From: Gamarada debralockiae
Lineage: Eukaryota > Ascomycota > Leotiomycetes > Helotiales > Hyphodiscaceae
Direction of reading: 5' to 3'
Length of the DNA stretch: 64,000 nucleotides
Assembly (NCBI GenBank): GCA_002803225.1
Contig: NXFV01001372.1
Span: forward strand, 43,922 to 107,921
Part shown: in pieces, positions 10,642 to 20,836 of the stretch
How the letters are laid out: each line of letters begins with the position of its first letter
Numbering within the stretch: the stretch's first letter is position 1
Notes under the pieces: model-generated
Seen by the model: only the letters and a program-made list of their open reading frames with translations
Told to the model about the DNA's origin: nothing
Databases searched by the model: none
Made by a program: the position numbers and the translations under genes

Positions 10642-12100
10642 ATGGTTTCTCTAATCTTTGGCATCGTGGGTTTCGCCGCGCCAGTGGTCTACGGCTTGAC
10701 TCCTCTCCAGACCTTCTACCCTCCTAACCTCAATGATACTTCGTATATTACGAATTCGAGTTTGGGGACTTATGGCGGCGTCTATCAATCCCCTACGAGA
10801 GACGCAAATACCAGTGCTCCGTATGGATCATATGATTACTGCCAGATGCCTCATCCGCGTGTTCAGGAATATCAGCTTCCAGAACCCGTCAAGAATGGTT
10901 CGGTGAAAGCCAATCTCGTGTATTTGGAATATCTTCAAAGGCATCAAAGACGTACACCATACAACATCCTGCCTGGTGGAGAAGTAAGTGCTCCGTTCTT
11001 CAAGCTTAAGCCACATGACACATGCCGACACTCTTCAGAACCAACCTTACAACTGCGATGATATTCTCCCCTACCTCTACGCCGGCCCAGCTTTCGGTGA
11101 AGCACCTCTCCCAGTGTACGCTCAAACCTACACCGATCTCACCAACCCTTTTGTTCTCGGGTACGTGAACGGCACATGTCAATTCCCTCAATTGACCATT
11201 GGTGGCCTGCTTGACGGGTATCAGCACGGCCGCGATATCTGGGCCGTCTACGGTGCCAAACTCGGCCTCATCCCAATCATTCCCGAAAGTAGCAAAGTTT
11301 GGTTCCGATCTACTGAATCACCTCTCACCCAGCAATCCGCCGGTGGAGTCTTGCGAGGAATCTGGCCTGCTTGGCCCGGCCCATTACCGCTTCACCAGCA
11401 GACTTCCGCAGTCGATACCGTGAATGAGGGTTTCTCGTGCTCGGCTCAGGGCAGTGTGCTCTCAGCCATCAAATCCACTGCCGAATGGAACGAGCATCTT
11501 ACCGTCACAGCTGATCTACGAAGTGAGCTAGGAAGCATGCTCGGAGCGACGAGTTCTTCATGGCAAGACACATTCGACCACTTCTCCGACAATTTTCAAG
11601 CACGACTTTGCAATGGCTACAACCTCCCCTGTGACTTCACCGATACTTCAAACTGCGTTTCAATGGCACAAGCAGATGAAGTTTTCCGCGCAGGAGACTG
11701 GGAGTGGAATTACTACTGGCGCACGAACCCCAACGTACAGGAGTACATCCAACTAGTTGAAGGTCTCTTCATTGGGGAAATCCTATCTCATTTCCAAGCC
11801 ATAATCGACGGCAAGAGCACGATCGTGTACTCGCATGTGTTCATCCACGACGGCGATATTGGGCCAGTTTTGGGTGCGCTGGGAATCAACCAGTTGAGAT
11901 GGCCGGCCATGGGCTCCAATATCGCCTTCGAGATTTGGAGGACTGAGGGGAGGAACAGTGGATTGTTTGCGAGAGTGCTGTATTGTGGACAGCCGATTGA
12001 GACGATCCATGGGACTTTGGATTGGTTGCCACTTGAGAGTTTGATCGCAATTTTGCAGCCTTATGTTCCAGCGGATATTGTTTCGATGTGTAATGCTTAA
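10642..12100 (+). CDS. Secreted histidine acid phosphatase (branch 2)
   Basis: Exons are 10642..10983 and 11039..12100, with a 55-bp phase-0 intron (GTAAGT..CAG). The product is 467 residues. It begins with a hydrophobic signal peptide (MVSLIFGIVGFAAPVVYG). The phosphohistidine site reads LQRHQRRTPYN (His101), the second Arg is in VWFRSTES (Arg204), and the proton donor pair is IHDGDIGP (His384-Asp385). Cysteines and N-glycosylation sequons are scattered as expected for a secreted enzyme. The classical RHGxRxP has Gln instead of Gly at 102; a fungal subfamily with RHHKRTP shows the same kind of change, so it is probably functional. It would release phosphate from esters outside the cell. It is divergent from the PI-PLC-like gene. 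Confidence 0.9.
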
Positions 12101-12597
12101 AGGCTTCTGGGTGGATTGAGGAGAATTGCTATCCAGTGAAGTTGCCTCAAGCAAGACACAGTTAGTGAAAAGCGAACGGCGTCGAGCGACAAGCTTCTAT
12201 TTATGAAAGCTTAATGATATAATCATAAAACAATTGTACTTTCAAGCTATCGAATCTGGGATACATTGCCGTGAAGGTCTCCGCGGCCGGCTCTCAAGCG
12301 AATGGCCACCAGCACGACGACACGAACCTGGTTCTTGGGAGCACCACACGACCTCTGAATTCTGCAGCAGCTTTCAAAATGGCCCGCGTATGCACGCAGA
12401 TCAAGATGAGAATTAAAGGTAGGTTTTCTCATACCTAAATGAATGAAGCCTTTCCTGCGCAATTGTGTAGCCTTATCTATAGGCTATATTAGGTCTTGCT
12501 ATGCACAAAGGGTATTGCCAACGACAGCACTCATTCATATGTTTTATATAATTACTAGACAAGAATATCCTTCAACTCCCTCAAAAAGCGGCTCGGA
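12101..12597. other. Intergenic, no gene seen
   Basis: This holds the 3' flank of the acid phosphatase gene and the 5' flank of a dead GST gene. Short ORFs at 12234-12462 have no recognisable motif. Confidence 0.5.
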
Positions 12598-13440
12598 ATG
12601 TTAACACTCATAAGCGCAACGCTGTCCCCTTACGCACGCAAAAACCGCATCACTCTCCTGAAGGCATCGCCTTCGAACTTGAGTCAGATCTCTTTGGCAC
12701 AGCGACACCAAACTCCAAAGTACAATCCGTTAGAGAACCTGCCGATTTTGATCTTCGATGATGGAAAGCCCGCCGATTTATGAGAGCTGGTATATCCAGG
12801 AGTACATTGCGTGTAAATATAAGGGACTGGGCGGGATCTAAGTAAGCCCAACGTGGCTCGACGACAAATAAGACCTCTGTTTTGTTTGTGGGATAAGCTG
12901 ACTGCGGAATCCTAACAGTGCCATGCTAGCGGGAGAAGACGACCAGTTAAAAGTGCTTGAAAGTGCGACAGATCTAAGTCCTAGCTGATGGGGCATGCGA
13001 TGCGATGGGATTGGTGGTTTTTGAAACGAGTAGAGGCGAGTTGAAGAGTCCGGAGTGGGACGCGAGACAGTTGAGGAAAGTTAATGGAGTGTTGAAGGCG
13101 TGTGATGAGTTTGTGAAAGAGAGTAAAGGAGGTTTTCTTGTGAAGGATGAGTGCTCTATTGCGGATGTAAGCGTTCTTTCCCAATTTTTCTGAGGGCTTG
13201 AAATTCAATCTGAGCTTGGATACTGACAATGGGCTTTCGGATTGCAGTCGGTGCGATGCTGGACATGATGAACATGGTTGAGACAAAATTCGGCTTGATT
13301 CGGTGGACTGAGCAGTACCATGAATTGAAGAAAATACTGGGAGATGTTGGAGGAGAGGGAGAGTTTCAAGGAGACTCAACCGTACATGTTCGAACTCACT
13401 GAGAAGTTGCGTGAGAGGAAGGCGATGTTTGTCGAAAGCC
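12598..13440 (+). pseudogene. Glutathione S-transferase pseudogene
   Basis: Fragments in successive frames read like a fungal GST. The thioredoxin-fold start is LISATLSPYARKNRI, then YNPLENLPILIFDDGKPA. A one-base frameshift at about 12773-12780 puts YESWYIQEYI in another frame. After a stop-rich gap the C-terminal helical domain appears: SPEWDARQLRKVNGVLKAC and GGFLVKDECSIAD, with a possible intron near 13168-13247, then FGLIRWTEQYHELKKYWEMLEERESFKETQP. The order and spacing match a complete GST of about 230-250 residues, but the frameshift and the stops between 12780 and 13000 should prevent a functional product. It is convergent with the caspase-zinc-finger gene. Confidence 0.75.
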
Positions 13441-13534
13441 CGGAGTGGATTATAGCATATCTAAGTTTGTGCATCCCTTCTCGGTTTCAGGTCTTGCTGA
13501 CTGCACTCCCCAGTCTGGTGTATATGCTTCTGTA

Positions 13535-16500
13535 TTATCCCTTGCCTTTGTTCAAAGCATTTATGCGGTCCTGCCTCTCTTCTTCACAGCTCAACTTGCA
13601 AAGAGAGCATTCAAACCCTTCGGTTGCAATTTGAATTCTGCTCAGGCATCTGGAGCATCGCCACCACTTCGCGTTTATTTGACGTTCGTCCAACCAGTTC
13701 TTTTGAACAGTCATCCACGCTTTCTTCCTCAGAGTTCTATGGCGTTGAGCACGGCCGAGATCCTCTTTGTGGTACTCCTTGAGATGATTCCGGTAGGAAT
13801 CCTTTCGAGTGAACGGATTTAGGTGTCGCGCACAACGAGTGTAGTCGCAAGGATATTCGCATTTCCCCTCGGCACACGCATGGACATTTTGATAGTGGCG
13901 TTCAAGGTCTGCGGGTCTTTTGAACGGGGCACGTTCTAAACAGCCAGTGTCGGGAAATTGGCAGGGATACTCTCCCTTTTTCGGGCTCCTATGAAGAACT
14001 CAGTAAATCTTGATAAGTCTTTGTATGGAAGGGGACACCAACTCGGGAGCACCTAGATACACTCGCCCTGGGAGGTCTGAGGTCGCCAAATACCCAGGTT
14101 TGAGCTCAAAATAAGGGTCCTTTGCCTTTGGTGCGAAGAATTTATATAACTGTACGAGGGTGGTGTTGGAATCCCATCCAAGTGTGCTAAGCGTTTGCCT
14201 GGTAGATGCAGGTTCGGTCGAGTGGTCTCGAATATCAGTCAACTGGCTATAATAGCCAGGGTCATGAAACTCTTGTGAATTATGTGTTGACTCGGGGACA
14301 TTTGAAGGGATACTTGAAAATGTGGAATGTGACGATTCGACGGCTGCTGAACGGGCTGACGAGAACGTGGATGCTGTTGATCTGTTTGAACCATATCGTG
14401 CCTCGCTGACACTAGGTAGGCTAGTTGCCATCCAACCAGGCATGATAGCTGAGCCGAGAGATGACATTGGCACGAGGTCACCCCAAGCGTCGTTTCCCAC
14501 AGTACACATGGTCGAAGAAGCATTGATTTGACGTTGTGGATGCTCATTGACAAAATCTTGTGTCTTGGCGAGGGCCTCGGCAGGGATTGCAGATGGAAGG
14601 TGAGAGTTTACTTGGACTTGCACTGTCGCCTGCTCTGCCAGGAGCTTTTCCAGTCTTCGCTGATCTTCTGAAGTCTTTGAATTGCCCGTCGTCGACGTGA
14701 CATGGTTTTTTATGACTCTTCCCAACCGGTCCCTTTCAACAAATGCTTCACCTAGGCTGTTTCGATCGGATTCAGCGAGAGCGTTGGGTTGGAATACGGA
14801 CCCAACTTCTGCTTTATCGGCCAGTGATGGCTGTACTGTTGGTGACTTTCCGAATTTCTTGCTTTGGCTAACTTCGATATCTTTCCATGTTTCTTGATCT
14901 GTAATTTGCAGAGGAGATGGGCGTTCCTCCAAATCCTGGACCATGGCCCGGTTTGGACATGGATCTCTACGAGTTTCCTGGTCTCCAGTTTTTCCGGGCT
15001 GTGAGAAAGGAGCAAGCTGCTTCGATCTAACGCTTGAGCTTATTTTCGGCTCAAAACTTGAGTGAGAGACAACGTAGTGCAATGCTAGACTCTCGGGGCC
15101 TTCAAACGTGTTCTTGCCCGCATTTGGACATTGGTCCGCAAACCCACATTTGTACGGCGCTTTAAGAGGGCTGAGAGAAAGTTAGTTTGTAGAAGTAAAG
15201 GGGGGTTTGAGAACTGAGAAGAAACATACATTGCGTTTTCCAGATACACTCTCTTCGGTATGGTGGGGGTCGTCTTGATTCCAGGTAGCAACTCGAAGTA
15301 GGGGTTTTCCACAGAACTAAACTTGTAGAATTGTATCAAAGCCGCAATGTGTTCGCCCCACCTGAGTGTCTTTGGTGTTGGTTTTGACCTTGCTGTAGGA
15401 TCGGAATCGTGTTGGATGGTTTCTTCGCACAATGTCTTCGCCAGTGCGGACACTCTTTTGATCTGGTTCGACGATTTGATGATCCCTATAAGTGAAATAG
15501 CTGGGTGATCTTGGAGATAGCACCATAGAGGGATCGTCAATGACAATATCAGGAGGGTTGAAAAGCTGCCAAAGCCAGCCTCGATCTTGACATGGTCCGC
15601 CAAAAGCGGCATCATTCCCACCCAATCTGCAAACAATTCACTGGATGCCTCAGAGACTGCTATTGTTTCTTTGAGTCTTATCGTGAGGGCAATTCTGGGA
15701 CCTAAATCTTCTTGCAAGGAAAGGCTTGAAGCTGACGAGATACTGGAGCTTGGTTCAAAGAGATTCGATTCCTGGGAGGAAAGAGTGGAGGAGGGCGAGT
15801 TCAGATACTTGGGGCTTGAATTTCCAGTGCGTCGACGCTTTGAGGTAGATTCTAGAGGTGCTATACTCCTCGTCCGTCGACGTTTCGTAGCGGACTTCAT
15901 CAATGGTTTTGTAGAACCCTGGCTAGGAGGTGCAGTTTGCTCACTGGCTTGCTCTCTGAAGACCCGACTTACTCCCTTAGCTGATAATTGAATGGCGCGG
16001 GGAAGTCTCCAATTATCCGTCAAAACCACATGGAGTGGTGGCTTTTGCATTTCCATTCCTTCCGGCATCCAATTCTGAAGCCTGCACAGAATCTTGTTAT
16101 ACAACAGCCCAATTGTAAAAGCTGTCCTTGTACTTAACAGTCGAAGTTCTGTGATCAGAGCACGAGTAAATGAATGGGTTCCAACTGGATTTGCACTTGC
16201 GTTGAAACCACAGGCAGCTATGAGCTCATTGACGCCATTGCCAACGTCCGAATTTGCAGTTCCCGATGAACAGCAGTCGAAAAGAAGCAGGACGTCTGAC
16301 TCCGCTTCTTCGAGCGCATGTTGAATCCCATTCCACTTCACCATTCGAAAACTGGGATCTTCGGCTTTGGGGCGGCTGTAGGACTATAGTGAACATCCAA
16401 CGAATAAATGTTAAGAACGATTAGACGTACCTCGCCCAACATGATTGTCGACTAGAACCAAGCATTCCGTGTCCTCCATAATAAACAATCTTCAAGTCAT

Positions 16501-16879
16501 CCTTAGAATCCCCTCCTAGCTCCACGAAGTCCAGTATCTTCTGATTGACGCGTTTATGGCTACCATCACTTGGTATCTCCCATGCCTCAACATTGAAATG
16601 ATACATATTCCCAAAAACATCCTTTAGTTCCAGCGCTTCTAGGGACGCAGGAAGATTCGGATCCTCTTCTTTCCAAAACAACAGCAGAACATACACAGAA
16701 ACATAGCGCATTCGTTTGTCATTTGGAAATGCAGCGTCCGCGGCCTTCTGAAGCCTTTCGCGAAGTTGTTGTGCAGAGATATGGTGGTGAAGCTGGTCAA
16801 GATCGTGCGAGGTTGGAGGCGGCTGGGGCAGCTCACCCAAAGAGGCGCAAGAATCGACTACTTGTGTTGTACTATTCAT
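13535..16879 (-). CDS. Caspase-like protease fused to C2H2 zinc fingers
   Basis: I built this from four minus-strand exons: 16879..16431, 16375..15230, 15170..14043 and 13988..13535 (TAA at 13537-13535). The three introns of 55, 59 and 54 bp are all phase 2 and the frame stays open, giving about 1058 residues. The caspase domain is about 55-290, with catalytic His137 in VYYGGHG and Cys185 in FDCCSSG. Basic clusters KRRRTR and KRRRTG (about 314-333) look like nuclear localisation signals. A Ser-rich linker and a hydrophobic helical stretch (about 398-458) follow. Then comes module A: GWGEHIAALIQFYKF..NPYFELLPG (487-531) plus a finger C540..H568. A low-complexity region leads to module B: GWDSNTTLVQLYKFF..DPYFELKPG (862-908) plus fingers C917..H944 and C955..H981 (NPFTRKDSYRNHLKEYH). 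A Cys-pair segment (RCSRCLS..CSLCKLSC) ends the protein. The last donor (GTTGGT) is weak, but its position equals that of the module A intron. The function is not known; DNA or RNA binding by the fingers and proteolysis by the C14 domain are inferred. Confidence 0.83.
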
Positions 16880-17781
16880 GTTTGTTTCTTCTAATTGTGA
16901 GGATAAATTGTAAAGATCAAGATTCTGGGACGCTAGGAGGTACTAAGTAGGTCTCAAAGCATTGAGGTGAACATCGTGCGCTGAAATACGACTACGAGGC
17001 GATGTAGCCAATACAAAGAAACATTTCGATAGTAACCACACGATAAAGAAAAAAAATATAAAAAGGGGGGGCGGGAAATGATTTCATATGTAGAAGAGTG
17101 AGCAGCTCGTCGTTGGTGGCGTTTGTTTCCTCGGTGACCAGTTTGGTTGAGTGCAGCTTCGCTTGAAGTCCAAATCGAAAGTTTCGCGTTTCTACTGGTA
17201 TTCTGAACACATAACCTCCTGCAGCCACTTGAGGGTTGGCCAATTGAAGGTACAAGAATCCGTCCAAAATACCATATCGTGCGTGCGCGTGTAGTTCATT
17301 TGTCCTGAACTCTCGAATAATTTGAGAAAGAGAGGCCTCAAACAGGTCGCGTCAAAGACGGAAGCCAATATAAACATAGTCAAACGAAGGGGCAAGAGGG
17401 TGAAACTTCGCTAGCTGTATTCGAATCATTAAGAAGCACCTTCGCAGTTTGCTACCCTCGACTTCCACCCGCGAAATGCTTAGAAAAGGGGCAAGGTAGG
17501 GCTAACTGGAGCTGTTGTCAAGCGAACTTTCTCATAGCGAAGGCTTTCATAAAGCACGCAAATCCCGTAACAATGCTCTGAGATTTTGGTTTTTGCTGTG
17601 AAAGATTTTCTGATAGTTTGGGAGGGTTGCACTGAATTGAAAGAAAAGTTCGGACACTATGGTTGAAATAGGGCACTGCACGACCACCGGGCTAGGCCTT
17701 ATAGGTACCTTGCTCTGTGGCTGTGCTCAGGCGATGGACTCATCTTTTCAGAGCGTTTTACCGTCACATCTCGTCCTCGTA
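16880..17781. other. Upstream region of the caspase-zinc-finger gene
   Basis: No gene is recognised. Minus-strand ORFs at 16992-17395 lack motifs. An A-rich/G-rich run (about 17045-17075) is low complexity. The first few hundred bases next to 16879 probably contain the promoter. Confidence 0.45.
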
Positions 17782-19434
17782 ATGAGTACTCTTGTCACGA
17801 CACCGATAAGGAGAAAAAAAAAAAGGGCATCATCGGCGCCGCAGTCGCTGGTCCAACCCTTGCTCTGCAGATTCTTCCAGACCCCCTACTTTCTAGGCTG
17901 TACAAGCCAATTCTCTACGACCAAGCTCCAAACCCTTTAGATGCATCGAAAGCGTCGACCACGGCGGGTACAGCAGTCGCTCTATCTGCCAATGGTCTGT
18001 TCCTTTGTTTGAGCTAGGGCTGAGGAAGGCGATTGAAGAGAAGAGCTGTGATATTGCGGGCGCACGGTTTTGGCGTGCAAGTTATGGGGAGCCTGTTGAA
18101 AACGGAAGGGATGTTGGGGATGCGAGGGTTGGCAAGTACAAATTTTGGAATAGTGTCAAGAATATGAGCCGGAGTCCTGATATCGAGACTCATATGCGAG
18201 TCATTGAGCGCAGGAATTTGCAGGCTTTGCTCCTTCGGACAATTGAGGAGCAGGGAAGGGAAGTGAAGTGGGGAAAGAAAGCGGAAGGAATGGAAGGGCT
18301 CGATGGGGGACGAACGAAAGTTCTCTTTGGAGATGGGGAGAGTGTGTATGTAGATTTGCTTGTTGTTGCAGATAGAGCCTAGTCAGAAGTTAGCAGCACA
18401 TTTTGAGGATGAGGGATGAGAAGACGGCCCTGCAGAAATGGATCCCGGATTTTATGGGGGCAAGCGGCTTTATGGTATCTCGAAAATCGATGCCGAGAAC
18501 ACTGATCCGGACATCTTGTGGGATACCCATGGGGTTTGGCTTGATCAAGGGAATTTGGCTACTTCGCCGTTGCCAGATGGGAAGATTCGATTGGATCTGA
18601 TCCTACCTGAAAGAGAAGCTCCCCAGCATTCAGCTGCGCCTGCCACTGAGAACGAGGATATCAGCTCAAATAGAGGGTCTGATTGGGAGCAGAGACTTGT
18701 TCCAGGTGCATTCCCGCACTGTGAAAGTGTGGCAATTCTGCGCAGATATGCCGGTATTTACCACCCAGTCACAGCAGTCTTTGGGCGAATGTTGGAGAGC
18801 TCAGAGAGGATCATTCCAAGTCCTTAAGACAGCATATTTGGGACCCAAGAGAAATACATTGTGGAAACGTTGTAGTCATTGGCGATGCGGCAAGACTGAT
18901 GCTGCTGAGCAGTGGCCAAGGTAATATTCCCTTAATCTAAGTCTTGAGAAGTTGACTCAAGACGTTGATATATCGATTCCGATCGTTCAAGCAAATTGAG
19001 GGATACAAACGAGGAAGCTTACCGCCGCCCTCCATCCCCTTCCATTTTCAATCGTTCAAATAGTTTGAGCGATTGAAGCGAAATTTATGCTCAGCATATT
19101 TTGAATCTCCTACTTACATACAAATGCAGGTTCGTCGTTCGCAATCGAAGACGCCACAGTCCTTGCGAATGCTCCCCTCAATAATCAACCAAGACAACCG
19201 TCTCTCAAGAGCGAGACGCATTTCGGAAAGGTCCTCGAAGAATATACTCGTCTTCGCGTTCCAAGATCGAAGAGGATGGCTCAAATGGCTTACTATGCTG
19301 GTTTCCTGGGCCTTACGGAGCGATGGTATTAGCGATTACTGCGGGACTACGGAACGACGTGGGTACCAAGTGGCGAGGATAGGAGATTGTGCGTAATCCC
19401 AGGCTCTATGGGTATGGGAGATGCTGACAGATGA
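17782..19434 (+). pseudogene. FAD-dependent monooxygenase pseudogene
   Basis: Consecutive fragments in changing frames follow the order of a flavin monooxygenase. They start at an ATG (17782) and pass an A run (17814-17824) that breaks the frame. Next come GIIGAAVAGPTLALQIL (dinucleotide fold), SANGLFPLFELGLRKAIEE, VIERRNLQALLLRTIEEQG and VYVDLLVVADRA. Then PLPDGKIRLDLILP is followed by the second FAD motif VVVIGDAARLML near 18870. About 190 bp of non-coding sequence, including a palindrome at 19047-19077, separates that from SSFAIEDATVLANAPL. The C-terminal part has a TAG at 19330-19332 and ends at 19434. Several stops and frameshifts make it non-functional. It is not a copy of the intact enzyme at 46394-47653 judging by the differing motifs. 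Confidence 0.75.
19047..19077. repeat. Near-perfect palindrome related to that at 4327
   Basis: Fourteen-base arms (TTCAATCGTTCAAA and TTTGAGCGATTGAA, one mismatch) surround a three-base loop TAG. It lies inside the non-coding interruption of the broken monooxygenase gene. Confidence 0.7.
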
Positions 19435-20836
19435 GGAGTAGAACCAAGAAAGACAAAAAACAATAGCCTTTTGATGAACGGTTGAGGGTGGAGTTGAGGC
19501 AGGATACTTCCTGAGAGCGCGGGGTTGAAATGAGGGGTTCGAAGAACTTAGAAATCGAAGTGGCTTGTAGGCCAAATGTAACGTTAGGGTACTAATCATC
19601 ACTCATCGGCATGAGATATCACGACTTTTTGTACGATTGATAGGCATTCTATATCACGACTTTTGGAATCGTTCAAACGATTCAAGTCCGGCTGATATAA
19701 GGCCGAGTTGGCTGACAGGGACCATTAGGGGGCCATGCATCGGACAACTAGGATCGTTGTACCTGGCCCGGCAAAGGAAAATAAAATTATAGGATATCCT
19801 CGAATCCCGTCACGAGAATCAAGATCTCTAGCCATGTCGTGCATGAATCCCTCATCTGCCGTGCAAAACGGCCCTTTTTGAGGTCCCAACCCCCTGAATG
19901 CCCATAGCTTCTGCACGCCTCTTCATGGGAACCTCCAAAAAAGTTCCTTGGTTCGTCTGACATGTTCTCGCCGTGCCGGGTTCGGGGATCAGATCATTCG
20001 CTGGTTTGAGAACAAGGCGGAGCCTATCGTCATACTTTAATAAAACCTTGAAAAGCAACTGACTCGACGAGAGACTCCTTTACATTTTGTTCTCGCGCCC
20101 CTATCACAAAATATTCTAAAAGTCATGTATATGAGTGCATATGTAGTCAGCGGACAATCCCTATTTCATGACGAGCTTTAATGAAAAAAGGGCAGCGCCG
20201 AGTGACGATGTAAAAGGAACCAATGCGGAAGGAAGAAAGTGCGCCCGAGACCCTGACCCCCTAAAGGGGTTTAGCAAGCTTAGCTTGTTTCGGCCGCTCC
20301 TTCGCGAACTGAGCCTTCACCCCTTAAATAATCTCCATGATCTTCAGGTCCAATTTTGATGATCTGAAGATGCAAGTGCTGACCCCTTCACCAGCTCAGG
20401 GCTTCCATGTTACGTTGTATTCCCCTTTGCGCTTTCCTGTCGCCTGGATACAGGGCAATGTGCTCTCGCCCTTCACGGATGCCCAGGGATGGACGCTGAT
20501 CAATTCTGGTCATCAGCCGCCAGTCAGACCTAACTAACTTAAAATTATTGTCAGTAGTACCTTCTTAAAGGTACAAGTGCTCCGTTGTTGCATTCCCTTC
20601 CTCTTTTGCTGGTCGTTCCTACCCCGCGTATGATCAAATGGATTCATCTCGCGGTCATTTTCCCCGGATTCTTTGGTAACTTTGGACTTTCCTTAATCAT
20701 TAGTATCATCCCACGCGCTCCACAAATATTGTATATAGGTAGCTCTTGTACACTTTTTTTAAACCATTACAGGCCTGGCTTTTACTCGACGGCGGGACAA
20801 CGATATTCTTTATCACTATTTATTAATACAGCGGCC
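19435..20836. other. Intergenic region with a short palindrome, glutaminase upstream region
   Basis: No gene is supported. A third ATCGTTCAAA palindrome lies at 19666-19683. ORFs at 19725-20537 are short and motif-free. The final 150 bp before 20837 hold a TATATA-like stretch near 20730 and probably the glutaminase promoter. Confidence 0.45.
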
